From Novosphingobium album (ex Hu et al. 2023) (GTDB lineage: Bacteria; Pseudomonadota; Alphaproteobacteria; Sphingomonadales; Sphingomonadaceae), in NCBI RefSeq assembly GCF_022832385.1, contig NZ_JALHLE010000031.1, forward strand, positions 1 through 55,017: a DNA stretch of 55,017 nucleotides, given 5' to 3'. Position numbers and translations under genes: made by a program. How positions within the stretch are numbered: the stretch's first letter is position 1; each line of letters starts with the position of its first letter. Positions 25,366 through 33,893 of this stretch are shown one piece after another. The notes beneath the pieces were generated by a model, which was given only the letters and a program-made list of their open reading frames with translations, made no database searches and had not been told where the DNA came from.

Positions 25366-26010
25366 ATGACAGAGACTACAACCACGTCACGCAAGGCATC
25401 ACGCCCCAAAGTGAAGCCGACGATTGCGCGTATCCGCGCTGCTGCCCGCAAAGTATTCTACGCCAAGGGGTTTTTCCCGGCGTCGGTCGAGGAAATTGCG
25501 GAAAAGGCAGGTGTCAGCCGCGCGACAGTCTACCTCTATTACCGCAGCAAGGACGAAATGCTGCTGGACCTGATGCGGCAGGACCTCGAATACCAGCTGG
25601 AGATTTACGCAGAACTGGTGACAGTGAAGCGGATCAGTCTGGCTGCCGTGCGCAAGTGGCTCCTCCGGCTGCGCGGCGAGCAGGAGGAGCGCCGCAATTC
25701 GCTCAACCTGTTCTGGGCGGGTGCGAACCTGCAGACCGACATCCGCGATCCGGTGTTCCAGCATCACGACAACATCATAGCCACGCTCGGGCGGCGCTTT
25801 GCCGGCTTCGATCTCGATGCCCTGCCGCGCGACCAGCGCGAACTGCAGCGGACCAAGTGTCACATGATGCTGTTCATGATCGAGGGCACGACGGTGCAGA
25901 TCCTCGAAGGCGGGCCGGGGCCGAGCGTCAAGGTCGCGATCGAGCAACTGGCGCGCAGCCTCCTCTACTTTCTGGATCACGGCGAAGTCATGACATCACC
26001 ACCCGAGTGA
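25366..26010 (+). CDS. TetR family transcriptional regulator
   Basis: A 214-residue regulator with a Thr/Lys-rich leader and a clear N-terminal helix-turn-helix (IRAAARKVFYAKGFFPASVE, EIAEKAGVSRATVYLYYRSK). The C-terminal domain (residues 80-210) is variable. It is divergent from fahA with 127 bases between the starts and is followed 33 bases later by an SDR gene, so it may control either or both. The start lacks a clear ribosome site but places the HTH at the usual position. Confidence 0.87.
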   Translation: MTETTTTSRKASRPKVKPTIARIRAAARKVFYAKGFFPASVEEIAEKAGVSRATVYLYYRSKDEMLLDLMRQDLEYQLEIYAELVTVKRISLAAVRKWLLRLRGEQEERRNSLNLFWAGANLQTDIRDPVFQHHDNIIATLGRRFAGFDLDALPRDQRELQRTKCHMMLFMIEGTTVQILEGGPGPSVKVAIEQLARSLLYFLDHGEVMTSPPE

Positions 26011-26043
26011 TGCTGCGGCAAGGCTGCGCAGCATGGAGAGGAC

Positions 26044-26823
26044 ATGAAACCACCCTATGAAAACGCCGTCGTCGTCGTGACGGGGGCTTCGACCGGGCTT
26101 GGCCGGGCCATTGCCGTGGCGGTCGCTGATCAGGGTGCGCGGGCCGTGATCGTCAACTACGCCAGCAGCGAAGGGGACGCGCAAGAAACCGCGCGGCAGG
26201 TGCGCGAACTGGGCGCGGAGGCGGTCGTGGTGCAGGGCGACGTTGGCGAGGACGCGGATTGCATCGCCATCGCCGGGGCCGCCGCGCCCTACGGCCGCAT
26301 CGACACGCTGTTCTGCAATGCCGGAAAGACCACGCGGGTCCCTGCCTACGCGCACCAGTTGGACAAGCTTTCGGGTGAGGACTTCCTCGATGTCTATCGT
26401 GTCAACGTGGTCGGCACGTTCCAGACCGTGCGCGCCTGCCGCGCGCTGCTCGAGCAGTCGGACCGGGCGGCGGTGGTAGTCACCTCCTCGGTCGCGGGCG
26501 TGACCGGCAATGGCTCGTCGATCGCCTATTCGGCCTCGAAGGCAGCGCTCAACACGATGGTGCTCACGCTCGCGCGCGGGCTGGCGCCGAAGATCCGGAT
26601 CAATTCGGTGGCACCGGGGTTCATGGACACGGTCTGGTTCGACAAGATCGGCCCCCACCGTGACAAGATCCGCGAATCCGTGATCGAACGCACCCCGCTC
26701 AAGGTCGCCTCCACGGCGGAGGACATCGCGGGCACCGCGCTGTTCCTGGGCAGCGAGGCGTCCTGCCGGGTAACGGGGGAGACGCTGATTGCCGATGCAG
26801 GCCTCAGGATGACCGGCGGGTAA
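26044..26823 (+). CDS. Short-chain dehydrogenase/reductase
   Basis: A classical SDR of 259 residues. The cofactor motif TGASTGLG is near residue 13-20, NAG near residue 90, the catalytic Ser in VVTSSVAG near 143, and Y-x-x-x-K in YSASK near 158. The end has SVAPGFMDT and the family's C-terminal ADAGLRMTGG. It is FabG-like in pattern and could reduce a ketone in the neighbouring catabolic route. GGAGAGG precedes the ATG, and it probably shares a transcript with the TetR gene. Confidence 0.9.
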   Translation: MKPPYENAVVVVTGASTGLGRAIAVAVADQGARAVIVNYASSEGDAQETARQVRELGAEAVVVQGDVGEDADCIAIAGAAAPYGRIDTLFCNAGKTTRVPAYAHQLDKLSGEDFLDVYRVNVVGTFQTVRACRALLEQSDRAAVVVTSSVAGVTGNGSSIAYSASKAALNTMVLTLARGLAPKIRINSVAPGFMDTVWFDKIGPHRDKIRESVIERTPLKVASTAEDIAGTALFLGSEASCRVTGETLIADAGLRMTGG

Positions 26824-26852
26824 CTGCGTTGCCGGTGCGCCAAGGCAGGGCG

Positions 26853-26874
26853 CGCCTGACCCTAGGGTCAGGCG
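26853..26874. repeat. 22-bp perfect palindrome downstream of the SDR gene
   Basis: CGCCTGACCCT is followed directly by its exact reverse complement, 30 bases after the SDR stop. As a hairpin it has a 9-bp stem with loop CTAG, but no T-run follows. It may be an operator or a repeat. The rest of 26824-27161 (338 bases) holds no gene I can support. Confidence 0.55.
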
Positions 26875-27161
26875 GCAAACGGCCAGCTGCGCTTTGCAGT
26901 CATTGTCACTCGATCGCTTACACGCCGTGGACTGCTCGATCGATCACCCGGGCAAGTGCCATTAATTGGCACTGGCCTTCTGGGTTACCTGATTTATCTG
27001 AGGACCCGCGCTCGCCCGGACGGTATCCATGCAGAGCTTTCTGTCGCGCTCCTCCCAATGTGTGGGACGCGGGGCAGTTGGACAGATGGTCGAGACCGCC
27101 TGCGGACAGGATCTCCCAAGCATTGAGCGCGCGTCACTGGCAAACGTGAAACGGCCCCGTC

Positions 27162-29105
27162 TTAGTATGAAGGGAAACCAGTCTTGGCCGTGGCCTGGAG
27201 TTCGCTTGCCTCGTCGATCCTGTATTCCCATGACGAGCAGGACGTGTCGCCGCCGGACAGGCGCGACTGGTCGCGGTATGACAACCAGGCCATGTAGGGG
27301 GCACAAAGAAAACTTGCCGCGAGTGTAGCGACACCGAGCGCGAAGAGCATGCCGAGTGGGTCCCCCGCTTCGAAATGGAAGAACAGCAGGGCCACGGCAA
27401 GGCACAGTCCGATGATCCCCAAAACGGTCTCCACCTGCACGGAGGCGAACGATGCCAACATGCTGCTGCCCTTGCCGAACTTCGGGGTTCTGTTCCATGC
27501 CAGCGGTTTGTTCGACAAACCTGCCAGGCCGGCACTCAGCACGACATACGTCAGCGATGCACGCGCAAGTTCTCCCTGGATCATTTCGCCGATTCTCCGG
27601 CACCCGCTCAACCGGTAACGATGCCACGTGCGCACAAGGTGTGTCGTGATCGCAAGTGGCAAAATGAGCCAGGCGAGGTTCGGGACGGCTATCGGGGGAA
27701 GCTCGCCGATCAGGACTGCGGTTGATATGGTCCCCAATGCGACCAGTCCGAATACGAGTGCAAGCAGACTTTGCAGGGGCGCAAGGCAGCGCAGAACCTC
27801 AAGGAGCTTGGTCCACCCTGCCATGGGTGTGGACCATGGCTGCGGGAGGAAAAGACGCCAATGCCGGACCAGCTGCTGCACGGGCCCTGCCGTCCATCGG
27901 AAGCGCTGCTTCTTGTAGTCTTCGAAGGTCGCCGGGATCAGGCCGCGACCGAAGGTTTCGCCGATATAAATGCCACGATATCCGGCGGCGCGCAGGCGAA
28001 CGGAGACTTCCGAATCCTCTGTCAGGCACCATTCCGCCCATCCGCCAACGTCCTTGAGAGCCCTGGCTCTCAGCAGGCACATCGTACCGATCGTGAAGGC
28101 GCCGCCGTATTCGTGGACCCCCAGCATGTCGACCTTGTTGTTGGGCATGTATTCCCAGTAGCAACCGGTCAGATAGGAACTGCCAGCATATTCGCGATAG
28201 TCGTGGGGTGTCTGCAAATAGGCTATTCGCGGGTCCTGGAAAAACGGCACCAGCCGGGCAAGGAAGCCGGGTTCCGAGTAATAGTCGGCATCAACGACGG
28301 CAACGAGTTCCGCATTCGGATCCATCTGCTTCAGCAGGTAGTTCAGCGCACCCGCCTTTGCGCCGGCAAGGGGGGCGACGTGAAAGAACCGGAAGATCTC
28401 GCGGCCGGCCCGCCTGTTCAGCACGCGGACATGCTGCTCCAGAGGCCGCCAGAGTGCTTCGTCTTTCGTGTTGTTGTCACAGACGAGCACTTCGAAATTG
28501 TCGTAGTCGAGGGCAGCGAGGCGGTTCATCGTCTGCTTCACCACTTCGGGCGGCTCGGCGTAACAGGGCAGGTGTATCGAGACCCTTGGCCGATAATGGC
28601 TCGCAGCGTCAGGAGGGGCCGCAATGGGCTCTCGCCAGTGCGCATGGGTCAATACCGCCTCCCGGGCGAAGCGCTCCAGGCTTTTCAGGACTAGAAAGAA
28701 CTGTGCCGCGGTCTGCAGGGTCAGGGTAAGCGCCTGCACGAGTGGCGGCAATCCGGCTTCAACCAAAAGGAGAGCGGACCAGAACCAGCCGATCAGCAAT
28801 CCAAAGACATCAATCGCGAGCCACGCGGTTCCCGAGGTGCTCAGATTCCGGGCGAGGAGGTTCACGATTGCCGACAGGCACAGGAACGCAATCAGCGGGG
28901 GGGCACTCGCTGCAAATCCTACCAATGGCCCTGCCATGAGAAAGGCCCAGGACGCCGCGGCAACAAGGCGCACGGCTCCGTTGATGCGGCTCGATCGGAT
29001 CTGGTGCGTGGCAATCACGTCCCGCGAAATCCAGATCGAGGTCACCAGGGCCATGAGTGCAATGAACAGCACCCATGGGTCCAGATCAGCACGCTCGAGA
29101 TTCAC
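27162..29105 (-). CDS. Family-2 glycosyltransferase with membrane helices (processive-type)
   Basis: A 647-residue inner-membrane glycosyltransferase. There are about four helices before the cytoplasmic domain and four to five after it. The catalytic domain (residues ~170-420) has the processive GT2 motifs: DNNTKDE, the metal-binding DADYYSEPG, the TEDSEVSVRL catalytic-base motif and KQRFRW, the counterpart of Q-x-x-R-W in cellulose and hyaluronan synthases. It probably polymerises an exopolysaccharide from an NDP-sugar. No BcsB/C or other secretion partner is beside it, so the polymer is unknown. The start appears to be GTG 29105. Confidence 0.88.
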   Translation of the reverse strand: MNLERADLDPWVLFIALMALVTSIWISRDVIATHQIRSSRINGAVRLVAAASWAFLMAGPLVGFAASAPPLIAFLCLSAIVNLLARNLSTSGTAWLAIDVFGLLIGWFWSALLLVEAGLPPLVQALTLTLQTAAQFFLVLKSLERFAREAVLTHAHWREPIAAPPDAASHYRPRVSIHLPCYAEPPEVVKQTMNRLAALDYDNFEVLVCDNNTKDEALWRPLEQHVRVLNRRAGREIFRFFHVAPLAGAKAGALNYLLKQMDPNAELVAVVDADYYSEPGFLARLVPFFQDPRIAYLQTPHDYREYAGSSYLTGCYWEYMPNNKVDMLGVHEYGGAFTIGTMCLLRARALKDVGGWAEWCLTEDSEVSVRLRAAGYRGIYIGETFGRGLIPATFEDYKKQRFRWTAGPVQQLVRHWRLFLPQPWSTPMAGWTKLLEVLRCLAPLQSLLALVFGLVALGTISTAVLIGELPPIAVPNLAWLILPLAITTHLVRTWHRYRLSGCRRIGEMIQGELARASLTYVVLSAGLAGLSNKPLAWNRTPKFGKGSSMLASFASVQVETVLGIIGLCLAVALLFFHFEAGDPLGMLFALGVATLAASFLCAPYMAWLSYRDQSRLSGGDTSCSSWEYRIDEASELQATAKTGFPSY

Positions 29106-29324
29106 GTCGGACTACCTTCCTGCAAGGGAATTTCTTGCCGCCGCCATGTTGCAGCGCAGCGTGCAGAGTGCATTGGGGCAAAGTCAGCAAGCGTGTTTGC
29201 GACGAATCGTGTGTTTGAAGCGCCCCGCTAACGACAGGGGCGGAATGCGGGTGTCGAAGGCGAGAGGGCGTCAAAGGCAGGCCAAGGCATCATCTTCATG
29301 CGGTCGGGCCCACGAAACAGGTGG

Positions 29325-29768
29325 CTAAAGGTTGCCTTCATCCCCGGCCGCAGGAGCCAGTTCGATGGGATCGGACAGGCGGATGCCGTCGAGCAGGCTG
29401 GCGGTGGCGTCGCGGACCTGCAGCATCAGCGCACGAGTGCGGCAGTCCTTTTCCTCGAGGCAGTTCTTGCAGGTCTCGTGCGCGAATCGGCTGGCACAGG
29501 GCACCAGTGCCAGCGAGCCGCGCATCACGCGGATCAGGTCGCCATAGGTGATGTCGATGGGGGAGACGCCCAGCCAGTAGCCGCCATCCTTGCCCCGCTG
29601 CGAGGCGACGACGCCGAAGCGGGTCAGCTCGGAGAGGATCACGGTGAGGAACTTGGCCGGGATGTTCTGCGCCTCGGCAATCTCCGTCAGCGGAACCGGC
29701 CCCTGGCCGTACTTGTCGGCAAGGTGCTGCATGGCCCGGATCGCATAGCGGGTTTTCTGCGAAAGCAT
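29325..29768 (-). CDS. Rrf2 family transcriptional regulator
   Basis: A 147-residue regulator. The winged helix-turn-helix is clear (MLSQKTRYAIRAMQHLA, ITEIAEAQNIPAKFL-type, GGYWLGVSP). The region around residues 90-110 has four cysteines in the pattern C-x8-C-x2-C-x5-C, which could hold a [2Fe-2S] cluster, as in IscR or NsrR. It may sense iron-sulfur status or nitric oxide. It lies downstream of a TauD-type dioxygenase gene on the same strand with an 85-base gap holding a GC-rich hairpin. Confidence 0.87.
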   Translation of the reverse strand: MLSQKTRYAIRAMQHLADKYGQGPVPLTEIAEAQNIPAKFLTVILSELTRFGVVASQRGKDGGYWLGVSPIDITYGDLIRVMRGSLALVPCASRFAHETCKNCLEEKDCRTRALMLQVRDATASLLDGIRLSDPIELAPAAGDEGNL

Positions 29769-29822
29769 TGCGGGAGCGACGTCTCGAGGAACAGATGTTC
29801 CGCGTTTCTTGCGCCCGCCGGT

Positions 29823-29844
29823 GCCGCCGCGTCAAGGCGGCGGC
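29823..29844. terminator. GC-rich hairpin between the TauD-type and Rrf2 genes
   Basis: GCCGCCGC and GCGGCGGC flank a 6-base loop ten bases after the dioxygenase stop (minus strand). No T-run follows, so it is only a possible terminator. Confidence 0.35.
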
Positions 29845-29853
29845 GCGCATTTC

Positions 29854-30741
29854 TCAAGCAATCTGGTAGATACGTTCGACGTTGGCCTCTTCAGCCTTGT
29901 GTCCGGGCTTTTCCTTGCCGGCGATGGTGGTGCGGTGCATCACCCGGCCCTCGTCGGTATAGGGCACCACGCGGTGCATCACGCCCTGGTTGTTCCAGAT
30001 GACGAGATCGCCCACGTTCCACTTGTGGGTGTAGACGAAATCGGGCTGCGCGGCCCACTGCTGCAGCCGGGCGAGCAGGGCGCGGCCGTGCGGGCCGGGC
30101 ATGCCGACGATTCCGTCCGCATGGGTGCCGAGCAGCAGCGACTTGCGCCCGTCCTCATGCGTCCACACCAGCGGCTGTTCCATCACTGCCGCCATGGCCT
30201 TGTAGCGCGCGCGGCGTTCCTCGCTGGGGTGGCCGTGGACCGGGCGCACGGCAGCCTCGACGCAATGGACCACGGTGAGGTTTTCGTATTCGCGCTTTTC
30301 GTCCTCGGGCAGCCGGTCCCAGGCGGCGTAGAGGTTCGCGAACTCGGTGGCGCCACCGCTGGCCGACAGGTGGCGGGCGGAAAGCACCGTGGCCTTGGGC
30401 AGCGGCTGGTCGATGGTGATGCCGTCGATGTGCCAGAAGAAGGTGCCCAGCACATAGTCCGGCTCGGTGTTCAGCTTGCGGTCGAGCGTGATCTTGTAGA
30501 CGTCGTTGGTCTCGGCGTCGGAGCCGGGCACCTGCCGGGTGAAGTTCACGCGGTCTCCCAGCTTGTCGGTGAAGGCGAGCTGGAGTTCGTCGGAGACGTT
30601 GATCTTGGGGAACACCAGCACGCCGCGCTTTTCCAGTTCGCTGCGCACGGTCTCGATCGTCTCGTCGTCGAGCAGGTGTTCGGGCGATACATGGACGATG
30701 CCGCCGATCAGCGGTTTTACGGGCTCTACCGTCAGGGTCAT
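29854..30741 (-). CDS. TauD/TfdA family 2-oxoglutarate-dependent dioxygenase
   Basis: A 295-residue cytoplasmic Fe(II)/2-oxoglutarate oxygenase. The iron facial triad is visible as H104-x-D106 (FFWHIDGIT) and H256 (GVMHRVVPY); R270 (RVMHRTTIAG) would bind the 2-oxoglutarate carboxylate. Family members cleave taurine, 2,4-D or alkyl sulfates by hydroxylating the carbon next to the leaving group, so the true substrate is unknown. Start ATG 30741 has GGGAGAGGAG upstream. A TGTACA dyad sits 30-45 bases before the start. Confidence 0.9.
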   Translation of the reverse strand: MTLTVEPVKPLIGGIVHVSPEHLLDDETIETVRSELEKRGVLVFPKINVSDELQLAFTDKLGDRVNFTRQVPGSDAETNDVYKITLDRKLNTEPDYVLGTFFWHIDGITIDQPLPKATVLSARHLSASGGATEFANLYAAWDRLPEDEKREYENLTVVHCVEAAVRPVHGHPSEERRARYKAMAAVMEQPLVWTHEDGRKSLLLGTHADGIVGMPGPHGRALLARLQQWAAQPDFVYTHKWNVGDLVIWNNQGVMHRVVPYTDEGRVMHRTTIAGKEKPGHKAEEANVERIYQIA

Positions 30742-30770
30742 GGCTTTGCGCTCCTCTCCCAAGGATTGTG

Positions 30771-30786
30771 CTGTACATGTGTACAG
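30771..30786. promoter_or_regulatory. CTGTACA/TGTACAG dyad upstream of the TauD-type gene
   Basis: Two exact 7-bp arms (30771-30777 and 30780-30786) are separated by TG. The dyad lies about 30 bases before the start of the minus-strand dioxygenase, a promoter-proximal place, and suits a TetR/GntR-type dimer. A partial TGTACAG half-site also occurs at 21127-21133 upstream of the TonB receptor. Confidence 0.65.
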
Positions 30787-30855
30787 TGCGCGCGTGGCGA
30801 CCGCTTGTCTATCTCCCATTTGAGCGATCTGCGGCGTTCGCCCCGGCGTTGTAGG

Positions 30856-31380
30856 TCAGCCGCCGAACTGGCGCCGCAGCCAGCCCAGCAGGCGCGCCAG
30901 CAGCGATGGCCTGGCCGCCGGGGCAGGGGCGGCGGTGCCCGCCTGGGCCTCGATCCGGCCTTTGAGTTGCTCGGCAAAGCCCTTGGCGAACTTGGGCAGG
31001 ACCGGCCCGCCCATGGCTTCCCACATCGGTGCCATCGGGCCTGAGCCGCGCACCTGCACGGCAAGGTCCACCGAGGTCTGCCCGTCCGGTGTGGATGCAG
31101 CCTCGTAGGAGCCGCCGCCCTCGACGGGATCGCCCTTCAGTTTGAATGAGAAATCCACTCGTTCCGGCCCGGCCCAGCGGTCGACATGGACCTCGACCTT
31201 GACCGTGCGCACCATCGCGCCGACCCCGATCTTGAGAATCCAGAGCGAATTGTCCTCGTCCACGATCTCGCAGGACTGGTAGCCGGGCATGATCTCGGCC
31301 CAGCGCTCCACGTCTTTGGCATAGTCCCAGGTCGCGTCGATCGGGGCATTGACGGTAACCGTCTGGCACGTCTCGATCAA
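30856..31380 (-). CDS. SRPBCC family (START-like/CoxG-type) protein
   Basis: A 174-residue protein with the SRPBCC fold pattern: TVNAPIDATWDYAKDVERW with a helix after the first strand, then a run of beta strands (CEIVDEDNSLWILKIGVG, VEVHVDRWAGPERVDFSF), and a long C-terminal helix. The fold binds hydrophobic ligands. The C-terminus adds an Ala/Pro linker and a basic amphipathic end (LLARLLGWLRRQFGG) that could associate with the membrane. It overlaps the preceding FAD-dehydrogenase gene by four bases (ATGA), so the two proteins probably work together. Confidence 0.82.
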   Translation of the reverse strand: MIETCQTVTVNAPIDATWDYAKDVERWAEIMPGYQSCEIVDEDNSLWILKIGVGAMVRTVKVEVHVDRWAGPERVDFSFKLKGDPVEGGGSYEAASTPDGQTSVDLAVQVRGSGPMAPMWEAMGGPVLPKFAKGFAEQLKGRIEAQAGTAAPAPAARPSLLARLLGWLRRQFGG

Positions 31381-33074
31381 AGGCCGAGCCTTTCCGCTTC
31401 CTTCGCCAGCAGGTCGCTGGGCTGCCCGGCGGCATGCCTGGCTGCGAGCCAGCCGTAAGTCATGCCGCGCGCATTGGAGATGCCCGACTGCATGACAGCG
31501 CCCGTTTCCATCCGCGCCATCGAGTTACCCGCCACATAGAGCCCCGGGATCGCTTCGTTGTTCCAGTCGAGCGCGCGGCCGTGCTCGTCGGCGAGGATGC
31601 CGGTGGAGGGAATGCCCGAGCCGCCGATGCGCTTCAGTTCGATCGCGTAGAACGGCCCCTGTTCGATCGGGCCGAGCACGGGGTTGGGCTTGTTGTGCTT
31701 GTCGCCGCACATCCAGAAGCTCCACGGCTGCTCACCGCGCCCGAACGCGGGATCGCGGCCCTGCCGGGCCCCTTCGTTGAAGGTCGCAACGGTTTCCCTG
31801 AGCGCTGCCGCCTCGACGCCAATCTTGCCCGCAAGTTCCTCCAGCGTGTCCGCAACGCAGCCGAGCCCCTCGGGCCAGTCCATGCCGGGCAGAACCGATC
31901 CGACCGGGTACTTCGCGCGGACCTGACTGTCGAACACCATGAAGCACGGCATGTTGGGGTGGGTCTGGTTGAGGCCGTCGATCCGGTCGATGTTGTAGTA
32001 GAACGAGCGGTAGAAGGCCTCGTTGCCGAAGCGCTGGCCCCCCTTGTTGACGACGATGATGTGCGGCTGACCGATGATCTGAAGCGCGCTGCGCCAGATC
32101 GGAAAGCCTTCCGCATCCTCTTCGCCGGGCATGATGAAGCCGAGCGAAGTGATGTCGGGCACCCGCGCGGTACGGGCGCCGAGCGGGCCGGTCAGGCGGA
32201 AGTTGGCGCCATCTACCGCAGAGATGCTGACGATCGAGCCGAGTTCGAGTTGCTGGCCGATCGTCTTGTTGTAGTCCTGCCGCCGCTCGTAGCTGGAGAC
32301 CGCGACAAGCACACCCTTGCGCGCCCGGATGGTCACGTCCTTGCCGTCCTGCTGCGCGCGCACGCCGGTGACGCGGGTGCCGTCGGCATAGATCTCCACC
32401 GCGCCGGTTCCGGTCATCATCGTCACCCCCCGGTCCAGCGCGCCCTTGACGAAATAGGCGGCCAGCCCGCAGCCGAGGCAGCGCTCGTCGGCCGTGAGGC
32501 GCTCCGCCATCTTCGCGAAGTCCCAGTGGATCATGTTGGCGACGCCGCCGCCTTCGTCGATGTCGGCGTGGGTCATGCCGTAGGGCATCTGCGAGAGACG
32601 GGTCTTCTCCGCCCATTCGCCCAGCGTTGGGCCGGGGAAGGGCTCGACTTCGAGCATGCGTCCCTCGGGTACGCCGTCGTTGCTCACCTGATAGTAATAG
32701 TCGGGGCAGCCGCGGATCGGCGCCATCTTAAGCCCGATCGTGTCCTCGAACCAGTTCAGCGCCACCGGGGCGTGGGCGGTGAAATTGAGGATCGCCGCAT
32801 CGCTGCCGTAGTCCATCGACAGGCGCTTGAGGTAGCGGAACCCGCTTTCGACGCTGTCCTCGACGCCGATTTCCGCCATGTGCCGGTTGCCCGCCACCCA
32901 GACCTCGCCCATCGACAATGCGGTCACGCCGCCAAACTGGTCCGCCTTTTCCAGCACCACGGCCTCGAGCCCATGCTCTGCGGCGGCAATGGCTGCCGAC
33001 AGGCCACCGATACCCGAGCCGATGGAAACGAAGTCGGTCTCGATATCCCAGCTGTCGGGCTCATTACTGATCAT
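31377..33074 (-). CDS. FAD-dependent dehydrogenase, 3-ketosteroid delta1-dehydrogenase-like
   Basis: A 565-residue flavoprotein of the fumarate reductase/KstD group. The N-terminal FAD Rossmann motif GSGIGGLSAAIAAAEHG is at about 19-35, followed by VVLEKADQFGGVTALSMGEVWVAGN. The C-terminal FAD-binding region is GLYVAGNSMARMETGAV. It resembles 3-ketosteroid dehydrogenases but I do not see all the classical KstD catalytic tyrosines, so 1(2)-dehydrogenation of steroids is only one possibility. GGGAGAGGA precedes the ATG. First gene of a two-gene operon with the SRPBCC protein. Confidence 0.87.
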   Translation of the reverse strand: MISNEPDSWDIETDFVSIGSGIGGLSAAIAAAEHGLEAVVLEKADQFGGVTALSMGEVWVAGNRHMAEIGVEDSVESGFRYLKRLSMDYGSDAAILNFTAHAPVALNWFEDTIGLKMAPIRGCPDYYYQVSNDGVPEGRMLEVEPFPGPTLGEWAEKTRLSQMPYGMTHADIDEGGGVANMIHWDFAKMAERLTADERCLGCGLAAYFVKGALDRGVTMMTGTGAVEIYADGTRVTGVRAQQDGKDVTIRARKGVLVAVSSYERRQDYNKTIGQQLELGSIVSISAVDGANFRLTGPLGARTARVPDITSLGFIMPGEEDAEGFPIWRSALQIIGQPHIIVVNKGGQRFGNEAFYRSFYYNIDRIDGLNQTHPNMPCFMVFDSQVRAKYPVGSVLPGMDWPEGLGCVADTLEELAGKIGVEAAALRETVATFNEGARQGRDPAFGRGEQPWSFWMCGDKHNKPNPVLGPIEQGPFYAIELKRIGGSGIPSTGILADEHGRALDWNNEAIPGLYVAGNSMARMETGAVMQSGISNARGMTYGWLAARHAAGQPSDLLAKEAERLGL

Positions 33075-33379
33075 GTGGCATCCTCTCCCAAGGGGCGGGC
33101 CGCCGTTCGCTCCTTGCGTGGGAAGGAATCATGGCCCGTGGCCGGTTTAATTAAACACCTTTTTCGTTTCAATAGTGTTTTTCCGAGTTCCTTGCTGGAG
33201 GGAATGGTGCCTGACATCCAATTTAAATCACCTTAATGGTTTCAAATATGCCGGAGTTCGAGGCGGCGTGGGTGATGCAGTGCCGGGCGGCCGGAGAACG
33301 CTTCCGGGACAGCCTCCGGAACCAGCGCCGGGGCGATCCGTTATTAGGGGCAACAGACACACATTATGGAGAAGATCCC
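33075..33379. promoter_or_regulatory. Divergent intergenic region, FAD-dehydrogenase (minus) / GlsB (plus)
   Basis: No gene is seen. The left part is AT-rich (TTTAATTAAACACC at about 33146) and probably holds the FAD-operon promoter. The right part has an EcfG-type promoter for the GlsB gene, listed separately. Confidence 0.4.
33318..33342 (+). promoter_or_regulatory. EcfG (general stress sigma) promoter of the GlsB gene
   Basis: GGAAC at 33318-33322, a 16-base spacer and CGTT at 33339-33342 match the alphaproteobacterial general stress consensus exactly. The start codon at 33380 is about 38 bases downstream, with GGAG at a normal distance. Confidence 0.75.
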
Positions 33380-33649
33380 ATGACCCTTCTGCTTATCCTG
33401 CTTGTTGGCGGCATTATCGGCTGGCTGGCCTCGATCCTGATGCGCACCGACGCGCAGCAGGGAATTTTCCTCAACATCGTGGTCGGTGTCGTTGGTGCCG
33501 TGATTGCCGGCGTCCTGGTGAACCCGCTGCTCGGCGGCGCGCCGATCACCAGCGGTGCCTTCGACATTCTGTCGCTGTTCACCTCGTTCCTCGGTGCGGT
33601 GATCCTGCTGGCGCTGGTGAACCTGTTCCGCCGGGGTTCGGTGCGCTGA
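33380..33649 (+). CDS. GlsB/YeaQ/YmgE family stress-response membrane protein
   Basis: An 89-residue membrane protein with three hydrophobic helices and glycine-rich loops (LLVGGIIGWLASILM, NIVVGVVGAVIAGVLVNPLLGG, FLGAVILLALVNLF), matching the transglycosylase-associated GlsB family. Its role is unknown, though the family is induced by envelope, acid or osmotic stress. Start ATG 33380 follows GGAGAAG. The upstream EcfG-type promoter supports stress induction. Confidence 0.88.
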   Translation: MTLLLILLVGGIIGWLASILMRTDAQQGIFLNIVVGVVGAVIAGVLVNPLLGGAPITSGAFDILSLFTSFLGAVILLALVNLFRRGSVR

Positions 33650-33893
33650 ATCCGTCGCAGTATTGCCTGAACCCGCCAGTGCGCGAGGGTAGTGGTGTTC
33701 CCGCTATCCTCGCGCATGCCTGAGCGCAGTGCACGCGGAAATTCCGCGCCGGCCAAGAAAATGCCGTGATTGAAAGCTTGAATTGTCGCAGGTGAGGACA
33801 GACATAGGCCCCCGAGTTCTCTCAGGCGCCGGCCATGTCTTCTCCCGCCGGTGCTTTCGTCACGCGTTCGATAACCGAAACAGGAAACTAGCC

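Noticed and set aside
24255..26060. A 601-codon open frame on the plus strand across fahA
   Set aside because: It is antisense to the clearly conserved fahA gene, and its translation is rich in Arg, Gly and Ala as expected for a shadow frame in GC-rich DNA.
26829..27149. A 106-codon frame in the gap between the SDR and the glycosyltransferase
   Set aside because: It runs through the palindrome at 26853, has no ribosome site and no recognisable features.
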